Shown here: positions 42,733 through 52,763 of the stretch, one piece after another | Position numbering within the stretch: the stretch's first letter is position 1 | Layout: every line of letters starts with the position of its first letter | Origin: Pedobacter cryoconitis | GTDB lineage: Bacteria; Bacteroidota; Bacteroidia; Sphingobacteriales; Sphingobacteriaceae | Reading direction: 5' to 3' | NCBI RefSeq assembly: GCF_014200595.1 | Contig: NZ_JACHCG010000006.1 | Location: forward strand, 62,001-126,000 | Length of the DNA: 64,000 nt | Made by a program: the position numbers and the translations under genes | The notes under the pieces: model-generated | What the model was told of the DNA's origin: nothing | The model's database searches: none | What the model saw: only the letters and a program-made list of their open reading frames with translations

Positions 42733-43818
42733 TTATTTCTTTTTTGAAAAAGAAAGCCCCTGTTTTTGGACGATACCTAAGAATTTGAGTAGTTCCTGAC
42801 TAAATTGTGCCGGCTTTTCATAATGAATATTGTGTTCAATTCCTGCAAATTCGATCCGGGTTATCAACCCTGGAAACTGATTCGCTAAAGCAATGTTATC
42901 TTTTTCAAATGGCATTGGATCATGATCAGCTACGGGGTCAAGTATTAGCAGAGGAATATGCAGATTTCTAAAGATAATTTTCGGCTGTACCATGGTGATC
43001 GAAGCCCCATACAACGGAGAATTATTTGGTTTTAATACCAGGCTTTTAAATTGCTGATCGTCTTTCATGCAGAAAAAGTCATTTAACCCTGCATAAGTAA
43101 TCCATTGATTGCCTTTACGTTTAACAATATTTAACAACTCAAACTGAAGCCCACCCGCACTCTTATCATATAAACTTTGATAAGCCGCAGCAGGTGAGTC
43201 AAAAGAAGCCTCATAAATACTACTGACTCCTTGTTCAGGTGCCATAGATTTAATTTTAATCTCCAGCGCTTCTTCACTCATCCGATGATTAAAAGTATTA
43301 AAAGCCACAGAGCCTCCATCTTCCAGTATTAAGGCTTTAACTCTTTCAGGATAACTTTGATAAAAGGCAGCGGCAATATACCCTCCTCTGGAAAATCCTC
43401 CGATAATTGCCTGATCAATCTTTAAAGAATCCATTAAGACCCGGATATCATCCGCAGAATTATAAAGTGATACTTCTTTTTCCGGAACCGGTGTCTGACC
43501 ATGTCCATAATAATCAACAGCAATTAAATAATACCCTCCATCAGTCAGGAGTCTGGCCAGATCAGCCAGTTCATAACTGTGACTGAAACTTCCGTGTGAC
43601 CAGATTAAAGGCGTGTTTTTTGGATTTCCCCAGCATAGATAGTGCATCAATACATTATCCGTCTGGACATAACCTCCATGTATACTTTCGAATTTCCGAT
43701 AAGATGAATTCGCTTCAGTATATAATTGTTCCATATCCGGGGCAGTTCTGGATTGTGCCATCAGTTTGGAATTTGTTAAAGTAAGAGACAGACAGGTGAG
43801 TAAGAATAGTATTTTCAT
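42733..43818 (-). CDS. Exported alpha/beta hydrolase
   Basis: A 361-residue protein with signal peptide MKILFLLTCLSLTLTNSKLMAQ. The alpha/beta-hydrolase fold shows the oxyanion-hole region WSHGSFSHS (residue about 93), the core VDYYGHGQTPVP, the nucleophile elbow GFSRGG (GxSxG, Ser near residue 142), the acid region LDPVADHDPMP and a C-terminal His in GIEHNIHYEKP. The substrate is unknown; esterase, peptidase and dehalogenase functions all share this layout. Single gene, divergent from the small secreted protein at 43884. Confidence 0.88.
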   Translation of the reverse strand: MKILFLLTCLSLTLTNSKLMAQSRTAPDMEQLYTEANSSYRKFESIHGGYVQTDNVLMHYLCWGNPKNTPLIWSHGSFSHSYELADLARLLTDGGYYLIAVDYYGHGQTPVPEKEVSLYNSADDIRVLMDSLKIDQAIIGGFSRGGYIAAAFYQSYPERVKALILEDGGSVAFNTFNHRMSEEALEIKIKSMAPEQGVSSIYEASFDSPAAAYQSLYDKSAGGLQFELLNIVKRKGNQWITYAGLNDFFCMKDDQQFKSLVLKPNNSPLYGASITMVQPKIIFRNLHIPLLILDPVADHDPMPFEKDNIALANQFPGLITRIEFAGIEHNIHYEKPAQFSQELLKFLGIVQKQGLSFSKKK

Positions 43819-43883
43819 CTAAGCTTAGCTGTTTTTCTTTTTAAAATAATAATGTTAAATTAACTGATTAAACCAAGACTGTT

Positions 43884-44288
43884 ATGAAAAAAATCATTTG
43901 TTATTTATGCCTGTTGCTATTTTTCTGTTCCTTTAAAAATGGTGATCAGAAAGCACAGGCCGCACAATTTCACTCCTCAAAGATAACCAAAACTGAGGCT
44001 GGCACCGGGACTGGCTGGCCAGGGAATATTCAGACGGGTGTCACATTTAAGCCATATATACTCTGTGATTATAATGACTCATTTATTTTATATGCTAATC
44101 CGATAGCTGGCACATCAAATAGAAAATGGATAGCCCGCACAGCTCAGGGGAATATTGAGCTTACTGAATACAATTCATGGAGCGTTGAAGTTCCGCCGCA
44201 TACCTTATGGGTAGAGTTGACTGTAACTACAAGTTCTGGTCAAATAAAAGGCAGAGAACGTATCGGGTTGACGAATTGCCTGAATTAA
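43884..44288 (+). CDS. Small secreted protein of unknown function
   Basis: A 134-residue protein with a signal peptide (MKKIICYLCLLLFFCSF; the Cys could serve as a lipobox but the context is weak). The mature part is rich in Thr, Ser and Trp (TGWPGNIQTGVTF, WIARTAQGNIELTEY) and looks beta-rich. No family recognised. Followed by a strong terminator at 44310. Confidence 0.7.
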   Translation: MKKIICYLCLLLFFCSFKNGDQKAQAAQFHSSKITKTEAGTGTGWPGNIQTGVTFKPYILCDYNDSFILYANPIAGTSNRKWIARTAQGNIELTEYNSWSVEVPPHTLWVELTVTTSSGQIKGRERIGLTNCLN

Positions 44289-44309
44289 CTGATCTGCCAT
44301 TGAATAAGA

Positions 44310-44346
44310 AAGCCAGCCTGGATTAAGCTCAATTCAGGCTGGCTTT
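44310..44346 (+). terminator. Terminator after the small secreted protein
   Basis: An 11-bp stem (AAGCCAGCCTG with CAGGCTGGCTT) plus extra AATT pairing around the loop, followed by TTTATC on the plus strand, 22 bases past the stop codon. Confidence 0.88.
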
Positions 44347-44492
44347 TATCATTTGAAGAGGTTAATCAATAGGTATGTATTGAAATAAAGAACATTCATG
44401 ATTATGTTATTCATTGGTTTTTATATATTTATATTCTACCGTGGAGAATATTGATTTATAAGTTGTTAACTAATATTTGAAACAACCAGCAT

Positions 44493-44930
44493 ATGTTTAA
44501 CGAATTGAACAAATACAAAAAGAATGGACATTTCTTTTTGACATCAGAAGATAAATTACAGGAGGTTTGTAACGCACCTGAAAAGCAAATAGGTGTATTC
44601 CTTACCTATGCCCTAAAAAATGGGAGAGTTGAATTGGTATTTATAGGAGGGACAGGGGAGGTGACCAAAAAGGAATTAAATGCTATTCAAAGTACGGGGA
44701 TCGGAGGAATAAAAGACCAGCTGATTAATGGAATGCAGTTTACAGATGTAGCCAGGGAAATATCCTGGCCCGCTCAAATGAAGAAAGAAAACATTGAAGC
44801 GCTGGATGTTTATTGGTATGTAACTCATAGTGATAAGTATACAGATAGTCCTGGAAAAGTGGAAAATATACTATTTGAAAGACATTATCAGCTCTTTCAG
44901 CGAATGCCAAGATGGAACTCAGACCTGTAA
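44493..44930 (+). CDS. Hypothetical protein, 145 residues
   Basis: A soluble alpha/beta-looking protein, MFNELNKYKKNGHFFLTSEDKL..., with no recognised domain. Segments IGVFLTYALKNGRVELVFIG and LDVYWYVTHSDKYTDSPGK suggest a nuclease-like or GIY-YIG-like beta sheet, but this is a guess: GIY-YIG hallmarks (a paired GIY and YIG) are not both visible. It ends 35 bases before the histidine kinase start and may be co-transcribed with it. Confidence 0.6.
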   Translation: MFNELNKYKKNGHFFLTSEDKLQEVCNAPEKQIGVFLTYALKNGRVELVFIGGTGEVTKKELNAIQSTGIGGIKDQLINGMQFTDVAREISWPAQMKKENIEALDVYWYVTHSDKYTDSPGKVENILFERHYQLFQRMPRWNSDL

Positions 44931-44965
44931 AATAGGTTTTAGGCATTTTGACTATATTTGCCGGA

Positions 44966-46543
44966 ATGAAAACTTCAGTATATAACTCCAGGTACTTTAT
45001 CGCAATCGGAGTATTTATCTTACTGTGTTTTAGTGGGATTGGTTTTTTTATAACCAGTAAATTCAATAAGCGCACAGAACGGATCAGCATGGATATGGCA
45101 ACCAGCATTTATCAGCTGAAATCCAATGTTATCAATAATGAGTTCAGAGGTTTTGTCGGAGGATTGAACAATGCTGAACTCATCATACCTCAATTCAAAT
45201 CTGCCAGTGATTTCCTGAAAGGGGAAAAGCTGGTCAATGCACTGCTGTTAAGCCATTCTAAAATAAAACATGGCTGGTATGCGATCGTTACCGGTCAGGA
45301 TACTGTTTACAGGACAATTACTGAAAATGGGACTAATTATCAGCACGGTGAGCTATTAGCCTATCAGAAGAAATGGATTCATAGTCAGCTCGTTTCAAAA
45401 GATACGATCACAAGAATAGGAACAATTATCAATGTAGAAGATTCTATTCATGGCCTGCTGGCTACCCGGCATCGTCTTGCAGATTCCTCTACACTTATTC
45501 TGGGACTGGATATCAATTTCAAAGAATTACAACGTTACTTATGGGGGGTGGATAGTAAAAGTCGTGCAGCTATTTATATTGTTGATGAGCAGGGTGACTA
45601 TGTGCTGAGCCCGGATGAGAAACAGATTGGGAAACAAATGCCGGGCGGAATTAAAACAGCTCGCCTGGAGAAGCTTCCGGATAGCGTAAGTTTTTATGAA
45701 ATAGCTACTTCTTCTTACCTTGGGCTGCCTGTTTTTCGTTTTTATACCCCATTTGGTATTAGCCGGATGAAGTGGACCATGGTACTGGAGACCCCTGTTT
45801 TTGTGATAGATGAGGATGTAAAAGCAATTGAAAAATATGTGTTTCTGATGCTGATTGCTGCCACTTTAATTATCCTGGTTTTAATTGAATGGTCACAAGT
45901 CAAATGGCAGAAACAGTTCATGCTGCGGCAGCAGGCCGAAATACTGGCCGCACAGCAGGAAAAAGAAAATGCAATTCTGCAACTCGATAAACTTAAAGAA
46001 AAACTCGATCCGCATTTTCTGTTTAATTCCCTGAGCTCTCTGAATGGTCTGATTGAAGAACAACCCGACCTGGCTAAAGCATTTGTTGTTAAACTTTCCA
46101 GGGTATACCGGTATGTTTTAGATCCTACACCAAATGGACTCGAAGAAGTTTCCAGAGAAGTACGTTTTGCCAGTGAATACTTTTTCCTGTTAAAAATACG
46201 TTTTGGTGAGGCACTGGCATCTTTGGAAATCGATATTGATCCACAATACTCTTCGGCTTACATTCCGTTTATGAGTGTGCAGACCTTAGTCGAGAATGCT
46301 GTAAAACATAATATCGTTTCTAAACTTCAGCCTCTGCATATCAGTATCAGGAGTGAGCGGGAAGGTATAATAGTCACCAACAACTTACAGTTGCGCACCG
46401 ATGTAAAGGATTCCGGGAAACAAGGCTTGAAATATCTGCAAGGTATTTATGCACACTTTGGGGACTTCCAGCTAAGCTATGGAATTGAAAATGGGACTTA
46501 TCAATGCTTTTTGCCACTGATTAAAAAACCTTCCACTCCTTAA
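44966..46543 (+). CDS. LytS-type sensor histidine kinase
   Basis: A 525-residue membrane kinase from the ATG at 44966; a TTG six codons upstream is less likely. TM1 (FIAIGVFILLCFSGIGFFI) and TM2 (FLMLIAATLIILVLIEW, about residue 295) enclose a periplasmic sensor of about 260 residues, cache-like in layout. The cytoplasmic part begins with a coiled coil (LRQQAEILAAQQEKENA), then the His_kinase box LKEKLDPHFLFNSLSSLNGL with His350, and an ATPase domain with the N-box LVENAVKHN. LytS-type kinases pair with LytTR regulators; the only one in the window lies at 54181-54933 behind a metalloprotease and susCD. Confidence 0.9.
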   Translation: MKTSVYNSRYFIAIGVFILLCFSGIGFFITSKFNKRTERISMDMATSIYQLKSNVINNEFRGFVGGLNNAELIIPQFKSASDFLKGEKLVNALLLSHSKIKHGWYAIVTGQDTVYRTITENGTNYQHGELLAYQKKWIHSQLVSKDTITRIGTIINVEDSIHGLLATRHRLADSSTLILGLDINFKELQRYLWGVDSKSRAAIYIVDEQGDYVLSPDEKQIGKQMPGGIKTARLEKLPDSVSFYEIATSSYLGLPVFRFYTPFGISRMKWTMVLETPVFVIDEDVKAIEKYVFLMLIAATLIILVLIEWSQVKWQKQFMLRQQAEILAAQQEKENAILQLDKLKEKLDPHFLFNSLSSLNGLIEEQPDLAKAFVVKLSRVYRYVLDPTPNGLEEVSREVRFASEYFFLLKIRFGEALASLEIDIDPQYSSAYIPFMSVQTLVENAVKHNIVSKLQPLHISIRSEREGIIVTNNLQLRTDVKDSGKQGLKYLQGIYAHFGDFQLSYGIENGTYQCFLPLIKKPSTP

Positions 46544-46622
46544 ATCTGCGCTTTCACTTCAGATAACAGGACTTTCACTTTTAATAATTTCATAATCTCC
46601 CAACTAAGGGGGATTTTGTAGC

Positions 46623-49310
46623 ATGATTTTGACTAAAAAACTTTTGAAATTGTCTTTTACGGCGCTCTTTTTATTCTTATGCAACGTAAACGGTTTTACC
46701 CAGATACCTAAAAAATTACCTGTGCAGCCTAAGAGATTGCCTGTGCATAAAGGTAAGATTACCAGCAAAAAAGCAGTTACAGATACGCTTAAAAAGAAAG
46801 CAGATAGCACCAGTAAAAAGGAGGAGAAAAGTTATGCCGAATTATTAAAGAAGGCAACTACCTTAAAAGGTTTATTTAAAGTGCATCAGGTAGAGAACGA
46901 TTATTACTTCGAAATTCCGTTGAACCTGATGGAAAAGGACTTTTTGGTAGTCAATAAAATATCCTCAGTACCATTGGCACTTAACGAATCTGGTGTCAAT
47001 AAAGGAATGAACTTTGATAACAGAGTTATTCGGTTTTCGAGAAATAAAGCAGCTAAAACAGTATGGGTTAAAGTGATCGTACCACAGGTAGAATCTCCTG
47101 CTGGCGATGCAATTACCCGTTCGGTGAAAGATAACTTTACCGGTTCAGTGATAGAATCATTTAAAATTGAAGCTTACTCACCTGATTCATCGGCCGTTGT
47201 AGTGAAAATGAACAAGGTTTTTGATGGAACAGAGAAAAGTTTCAATGATGTATTTAATGATATGGGTTTAGGAGCTACCCCTAAAACTTCCCTGTCCGCT
47301 ATTGAAAAGATTAAAAGTTTTCCTCAGAATATTGTTGTTCGTGCATTAATGAGCACCAGGGTAATGGACGCAGGAATCAGCGTACCTATTAGTATTACGG
47401 TAACTACTAATATTCTTTTATTACCTGAAAAACCAATGAAACCTCGTTTTGCAGATAACAGAGTTGGTTTTTTCAGCACACCGAGATGGTATTTTTCAGA
47501 TGCACAGCATAAACTGGAAACCAGAGAACTGGTTACCCGCTGGAGAATGGAACCTAAACCGGAAGACCGCGCAAGATATCTTAAAGGTGAATTGGTAGAA
47601 CCAGTTAAGCCGATCATTTTTTATATAGACCCTGCAACTCCGCCAAAATGGAGGAAAGAAATTATTGCCGGTGTATATGACTGGCAGAAAGCCTTCGAGC
47701 AAGCAGGTTTCAAAAATGCAATTCAGGCCCGTGAGGTTACAGATACCACCGATTACGATGGTGACGATGTACGCTACTCAGAAATTACTTATGCTGCCTC
47801 GCCTAAATCAAATGCAATGGGCCCGGCTGTCGTAGATCCAAGATCAGGAGAAATCCTGGAATCTGATGTGGTATGGTGGCACAACGTAATGACTTCAGTT
47901 CAATACTGGATGCGTGTGCAAACTGGTATCATTGACCCTGAAGTAAGAAATAATGACGTGTCTGATCAAAGAATGGGACATGCCATCCGTTTCGTTTCTT
48001 CTCATGAGATTGGCCATACTTTAGGGCTGAAACACAATATGTCTTCTTCGGCATCTTTCCCCGTTGACTCTTTACGTTCACCAGCTTTTACTAACCGCAT
48101 GGGCGGAACAGCTTCTTCAATTATGGATTATGCACGTTTTAATTACGTAGCACAACCAGAAGATAAAGTCACTAATATCACCCCGCAAATCGGGACTTAT
48201 GATAAATATGCTATCGCCTGGGGATACCGCTGGTTACCAGCAGAAGATCCGCATCAGGAATTGCCAATTCTTAAAGAATGGATTAAAGTACATGCGAATG
48301 ATCCTTTATACCACTACGGGGAGCAGCAGCAAATGAAAAACATTGTTGATCCCAGAGCACAATCTGAAGATCTTGGTGATGATGCTGTAAAAGCAAGCCG
48401 TTACGGATTGGCGAATTTAAAACGTCTGATCCCGCAAATCTTAACCTGGTCTGCACCAGAAGGTGATAATTATTACCAGGCCGGTAAACTTTACCTGGCT
48501 GCAATCTGGCAATGGCAAACCTATGCAGAGCATGTAACTGCGAACATCGGAGGCTATTATTTAGAAAACCCTGTTAGCGGAGATGGTAAAGATGCCTATA
48601 CACCAGTACCTGTTAAGATTCAGAAAGGCGCATTGGAATATTTCAAAGATCAGGTATTTACTATGCCGGAATGGTTGTTCAACAAAGAATTACTTAAAAA
48701 AACTTTCCCTATAAAAGATACACCAGTAGGTCCTATGGAGTATGCACCATTAAACCTGAGACGTGAATATCAATACGGTCTGCTTTACAGTTTATTGGGT
48801 GAAGACCGTTTATTGAGAATGCTGGAGATGGAAGTCCAGTTTGGTAAAGAGAACGTATTTACTGTAGGCGAATTATTTAAAGATATCCGTCCTGCTATTT
48901 TCGCACAGACGCTGAAAGGAAAAACACTCTCTATTACAGACCGTATGTTACAGCAAAATTATGTGGATGTTTTATTGGTGAGTACCGATAAGATGCTGGA
49001 GAAGATTACTAAGAAATCTTTGTTCCAGACCAGCCTGAATAACTTACCACAAATTTGTGATTTAGGTTTAAATAGAGATGATGCTGATTTAGATCATGTC
49101 CTGGAAAACGGAATCAATCCTTCGGCAAACCTGAGAAATATCTACGTTTCTGCAATGAGCCGTACTTCGGAAGTTGCAGCAGCGAAAAGAGGAGAACTTT
49201 TACAAATCTTAGCCCTATTGGAAAGTAATAAGAACAGAGGTGATGAGGCAACTAAAGGTCATTATATGGACTTGATCCTTCGTATTCGTCAGAGCCTTCA
49301 AACAAAATAA
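46623..49310 (+). CDS. Zinc-dependent metalloprotease (DUF5117/DUF4953 type)
   Basis: An 895-residue exported protease with signal peptide (KLLKLSFTALFLFLCNVNG). A Lys-rich linker (KADSTSKKEEKSY) is followed by the DUF5117/5118-type region. The metzincin motif SHEIGHTLGLKHN gives the zinc ligands His461, His465 and His471 and catalytic Glu462, followed by a MDYARFN met-turn-like segment. Such proteins are found beside SusC/RagA genes in Sphingobacteria. It is 80 bases downstream of the kinase and 75 bases upstream of susC, so it is the first gene of a protease-SusC-SusD operon, consistent with protein or peptide breakdown at the cell surface. Confidence 0.9.
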   Translation: MILTKKLLKLSFTALFLFLCNVNGFTQIPKKLPVQPKRLPVHKGKITSKKAVTDTLKKKADSTSKKEEKSYAELLKKATTLKGLFKVHQVENDYYFEIPLNLMEKDFLVVNKISSVPLALNESGVNKGMNFDNRVIRFSRNKAAKTVWVKVIVPQVESPAGDAITRSVKDNFTGSVIESFKIEAYSPDSSAVVVKMNKVFDGTEKSFNDVFNDMGLGATPKTSLSAIEKIKSFPQNIVVRALMSTRVMDAGISVPISITVTTNILLLPEKPMKPRFADNRVGFFSTPRWYFSDAQHKLETRELVTRWRMEPKPEDRARYLKGELVEPVKPIIFYIDPATPPKWRKEIIAGVYDWQKAFEQAGFKNAIQAREVTDTTDYDGDDVRYSEITYAASPKSNAMGPAVVDPRSGEILESDVVWWHNVMTSVQYWMRVQTGIIDPEVRNNDVSDQRMGHAIRFVSSHEIGHTLGLKHNMSSSASFPVDSLRSPAFTNRMGGTASSIMDYARFNYVAQPEDKVTNITPQIGTYDKYAIAWGYRWLPAEDPHQELPILKEWIKVHANDPLYHYGEQQQMKNIVDPRAQSEDLGDDAVKASRYGLANLKRLIPQILTWSAPEGDNYYQAGKLYLAAIWQWQTYAEHVTANIGGYYLENPVSGDGKDAYTPVPVKIQKGALEYFKDQVFTMPEWLFNKELLKKTFPIKDTPVGPMEYAPLNLRREYQYGLLYSLLGEDRLLRMLEMEVQFGKENVFTVGELFKDIRPAIFAQTLKGKTLSITDRMLQQNYVDVLLVSTDKMLEKITKKSLFQTSLNNLPQICDLGLNRDDADLDHVLENGINPSANLRNIYVSAMSRTSEVAAAKRGELLQILALLESNKNRGDEATKGHYMDLILRIRQSLQTK

Positions 49311-49384
49311 AAGCACATAAAGAACACACACACAAATACACACACCACAATTAACTATTATCAAACACACCTAAACAACAAACT

Positions 49385-52300
49385 ATGATTAAAAATCTAC
49401 TGTTAATACTCTTCCTGATTGGCCTCAGTCTTTCAGGATACAGTCAGAAACAAACCACTATAAGTGGACAGGTTTTGGATCCGGAAGGATTACCAATACC
49501 AGGTGCATCTGTTTACGTGGACAAATCCACCATAGGTGAGCAGACCAATGTTACGGGAGTAATCCAGAATACAGCGATTGGTACCGTAACTAACTCTGAG
49601 GGTAAATTTACATTGGCTGTTCCTGAAGGTACGCCAGCCATTCGCGTAAGTTATATGGGTTATAGTTCTGTATTGGTAAATATTATCAATAAGACTAAAA
49701 TTACCATCTCGATGACGAGTAATGACAATAACCTGGGCGAAGTAGTTGTGAACGGGTATACTGCGATTTCAAAACGTAAGAATACCACTGCAACAACTGT
49801 GCTGGACTATGACAAAGTCCGTCAGTCTGGTGTTTCAGGAATCGACCAGATGCTGGAAGGTCAGATTGCCGGTGTAGCAGTTACTTCATTGGGTGGAGGT
49901 CCATCGGGCGCACCTAAAATCCGTATCCGTGGTACAGTTTCATTGAACGGCGGACAAGATCCCTTATGGGTATTGGACGGAATTCCACTGGAGGGAACCA
50001 ATTTGCCGAATAACCTGACAGATAAAGATAATATTGACCAGTTGCGTAACTTGCCAATTGCAGGTTTAAACCCGGATGATATTGCTGATATTACAATTTT
50101 GAAGGATGCAGCAGCAACCTCTATTTATGGAGCCAGGGCAGCAAACGGAGTGATTGTGATCACAACTAAAAAGGGGAAGAAAGGTCCGATATCAATAAAC
50201 TTTAATGCCAATACATTCATCTCAGAACGTCCGAACCTGGATAAACTGAACTTGATGAACTCTACTGAGAAAGTTGATTTTGAATTAGGACTAGCAGCAA
50301 GACCAGACCTTCTTTACCGGAACAGTCAGGGTAGTGTGGCCAGAATTCTTAATGAGAGTAAAGAATTGGAAAACTACCAGACCAATGGTTTTTCAGCTTT
50401 AAGCCCTGCTACTCAGCAAGCAATTAACGCACTACGCGGAAACAATACAGACTGGGGTAAAGAACTTTACCAGACTGCGATTAACCAACAGTATAGTCTA
50501 AGCCTTTCTGGTGGAAATGACCAGGCCAATTATTATTTTTCAGGTGGCTATTATGACGAAAAAGGAACAACAATTGGAACAGGACTGAAAAGATATAATA
50601 TGACTTTGAAGACTGATTTTAAAGTCTCTCAGAAATTAAAACTTGGAGTTGCAATTTTCGGTTCTAAATCAGATCGTAAAAACTACCTTGCAGACATAGA
50701 TGGTTTTACCAACCCTGCAAGATATTCGAGAAATGTAAATCCATACCAGCAGGTTAGAAATGCGGATGGAAGTTATTCATATGACAGGGATATTTTCGGT
50801 ACAAATAACCTGCGTGGTGATATTTATGTCCCTTTCAATATCGTTGAAGAAAGAAATAACACCCGTTATACTTTAGGAAATAAGAGTGTAAAGAGTATTA
50901 TCGATATGGATTATCAAATCTTTAAAGACCTGAAATTCCATTCTGAGCTAGGCTTACAATTTGAGGAGACGGGCATTGAAAAATATGCAGGTGAAGAATC
51001 TTATTTCACGCGTAAATTCAGACAGGGTACAAGTTATTACAACTCTAAAACCAAGCAATACGAATACTTTTTGCCTGTCGGTGCAATTATGCAGAATCAG
51101 CAAACTTCTTTCTTTCAGTACAACTGGAAAAGTTTGCTGGAATACAAAAAAGTAATCAATGAGAAACATGAAATTGAAGCACTTGCGGGTACTGAATTCA
51201 GGAAAAATAACAGTGATGATCTTGCTACTAAAGCTTTCGGTTTTAACGAACGTACTTTAACCAATCAGAATATTCTATTCCCAAATTCAGAAAGGATAGA
51301 TGATGATATTTATCGTGCCTACAAAAAGTCTAAATTAAGCAATGCTTATGCTTCTTTCTATGGTACACTTTCTTATACTTACGATCGGAAATATACGGCT
51401 TACGGAAGTATTCGTTATGATGGATCAGATTTATTTGGGGTAGATCCTAAATACAGATACCTGCCAATTTACTCTATCTCGGGTGCATGGAATGCGAATG
51501 AGGAAGATTTTGTTAAAAAAGCAAAATGGATCTCAAACCTGCGTTTCCGTACCTCATATGGTATCCAGGGAAATATTGATAAAAACACTACCCCGCAAAT
51601 TGTCGGCAGATATAGTAGTGCAGATATACTACCAGGTGGTACACAAGAAACAATTAACGTAGAAAGCCCGCCAAATAATAAACTTCGCTGGGAAAAAACA
51701 ACAACCTTTAATGCAGGTGTAGATCTGGGCTTATTTAACAATGCATTCCAGATTACTTTTGATTATTACAACAGGAACAGTAAAGATCTGATTGGCTTAC
51801 AATCTTTGCCATTGGAAAATGGATTTGAATTCACCAACTCTAATTTTGCACAGGTAAAAAACAAAGGATTGGAATTGACTATTTCGACAAGAAATATCAG
51901 TACTAAAGGATTCCAATGGTGGACTGATTTCAACATCGCCCACAATAAAAGTAAAGTTACCCGTGAGATGGCCAGTGCTAATCAATTCACTCCATCAAGA
52001 GAAGGTTATCCTGTAAATGCTGTATTTGTTTTGAAAACAGCTGGACTGGATGCGAATGGAATTCCGCAATTTATTCAGGACGGTAAAGTGGTATCTGTAG
52101 AAAACTTCTATAAATTATATGATCCATATGCAGATTTCTTCCCTGGAAACGCTACAGCTTCTTCTTTAACTAACAAAGAATACCAGGGGTTATTTACTTA
52201 CGCAGGTGATAGAGATCCTAAATATACAGGAGGTTTGATTAACCGTTTCCGTTTTGGAAATATTGATTTGTCTATTTCAACGATCTTTAATATTAGTCAG

Positions 52301-52744
52301 TTAATGACGATTACACCTGCTTATAATCCAGCAGCAGTTGACCGCGGAATGAATTTCTCTAAAGACATTTTAAACGCATGGACACCTTCCAATACGAATA
52401 CCAATCAGCCTCAGATTTTTGATAGCGCGACTGGTGATGGTAGCCGCTGGATGGCTTATAACTGGTATAACAATACTGATCCTGGGAACTCTTACAAATC
52501 TTTAGATATTTTCGCTAAAAGAATGAGCTATCTGCGTGTAAACAGTGTCCGTGTAGGTTATACTTTACCAGCAAAAATCTCATCGAAAATCAAAGCGAAT
52601 TCATTAAGATTTAGTGTCGAAGGCAGAAACTTATTCGTATTGAGCACAGGCTACAAAGGATATACTGATCCTGAGACTTATGGTAATATTTATGCTCAGC
52701 CTATTTCCAGAAGTATTTCAGTTGGTTTGAACGCAACATTTTAG
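49385..52744 (+). CDS. SusC/RagA family TonB-linked outer membrane transporter
   Basis: A 1,119-residue protein with signal peptide (KNLLLILFLIGLSLSGYSQ). It has a carboxypeptidase-regulatory-like domain (TISGQVLDPEGLPIPGASV) at about residues 25-115, a plug with LDGIPLEG and LKDAAATSIYGARAANGVIVITTKKG (landmarks TSIYGARAANGV) near residues 200-260, and a 22-stranded barrel ending ISVGLNATF. The regulatory domain carries an extra segment of about 20 residues (TIGEQTNVTGVIQNTAIG). No FecR/sigma pair lies next to it, so control is probably by the flanking two-component genes. The partner SusD starts 19 bases later. Confidence 0.95.
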   Translation: MIKNLLLILFLIGLSLSGYSQKQTTISGQVLDPEGLPIPGASVYVDKSTIGEQTNVTGVIQNTAIGTVTNSEGKFTLAVPEGTPAIRVSYMGYSSVLVNIINKTKITISMTSNDNNLGEVVVNGYTAISKRKNTTATTVLDYDKVRQSGVSGIDQMLEGQIAGVAVTSLGGGPSGAPKIRIRGTVSLNGGQDPLWVLDGIPLEGTNLPNNLTDKDNIDQLRNLPIAGLNPDDIADITILKDAAATSIYGARAANGVIVITTKKGKKGPISINFNANTFISERPNLDKLNLMNSTEKVDFELGLAARPDLLYRNSQGSVARILNESKELENYQTNGFSALSPATQQAINALRGNNTDWGKELYQTAINQQYSLSLSGGNDQANYYFSGGYYDEKGTTIGTGLKRYNMTLKTDFKVSQKLKLGVAIFGSKSDRKNYLADIDGFTNPARYSRNVNPYQQVRNADGSYSYDRDIFGTNNLRGDIYVPFNIVEERNNTRYTLGNKSVKSIIDMDYQIFKDLKFHSELGLQFEETGIEKYAGEESYFTRKFRQGTSYYNSKTKQYEYFLPVGAIMQNQQTSFFQYNWKSLLEYKKVINEKHEIEALAGTEFRKNNSDDLATKAFGFNERTLTNQNILFPNSERIDDDIYRAYKKSKLSNAYASFYGTLSYTYDRKYTAYGSIRYDGSDLFGVDPKYRYLPIYSISGAWNANEEDFVKKAKWISNLRFRTSYGIQGNIDKNTTPQIVGRYSSADILPGGTQETINVESPPNNKLRWEKTTTFNAGVDLGLFNNAFQITFDYYNRNSKDLIGLQSLPLENGFEFTNSNFAQVKNKGLELTISTRNISTKGFQWWTDFNIAHNKSKVTREMASANQFTPSREGYPVNAVFVLKTAGLDANGIPQFIQDGKVVSVENFYKLYDPYADFFPGNATASSLTNKEYQGLFTYAGDRDPKYTGGLINRFRFGNIDLSISTIFNISQLMTITPAYNPAAVDRGMNFSKDILNAWTPSNTNTNQPQIFDSATGDGSRWMAYNWYNNTDPGNSYKSLDIFAKRMSYLRVNSVRVGYTLPAKISSKIKANSLRFSVEGRNLFVLSTGYKGYTDPETYGNIYAQPISRSISVGLNATF

Positions 52745-52763
52745 ACTTAAAAATAGATTCAAA

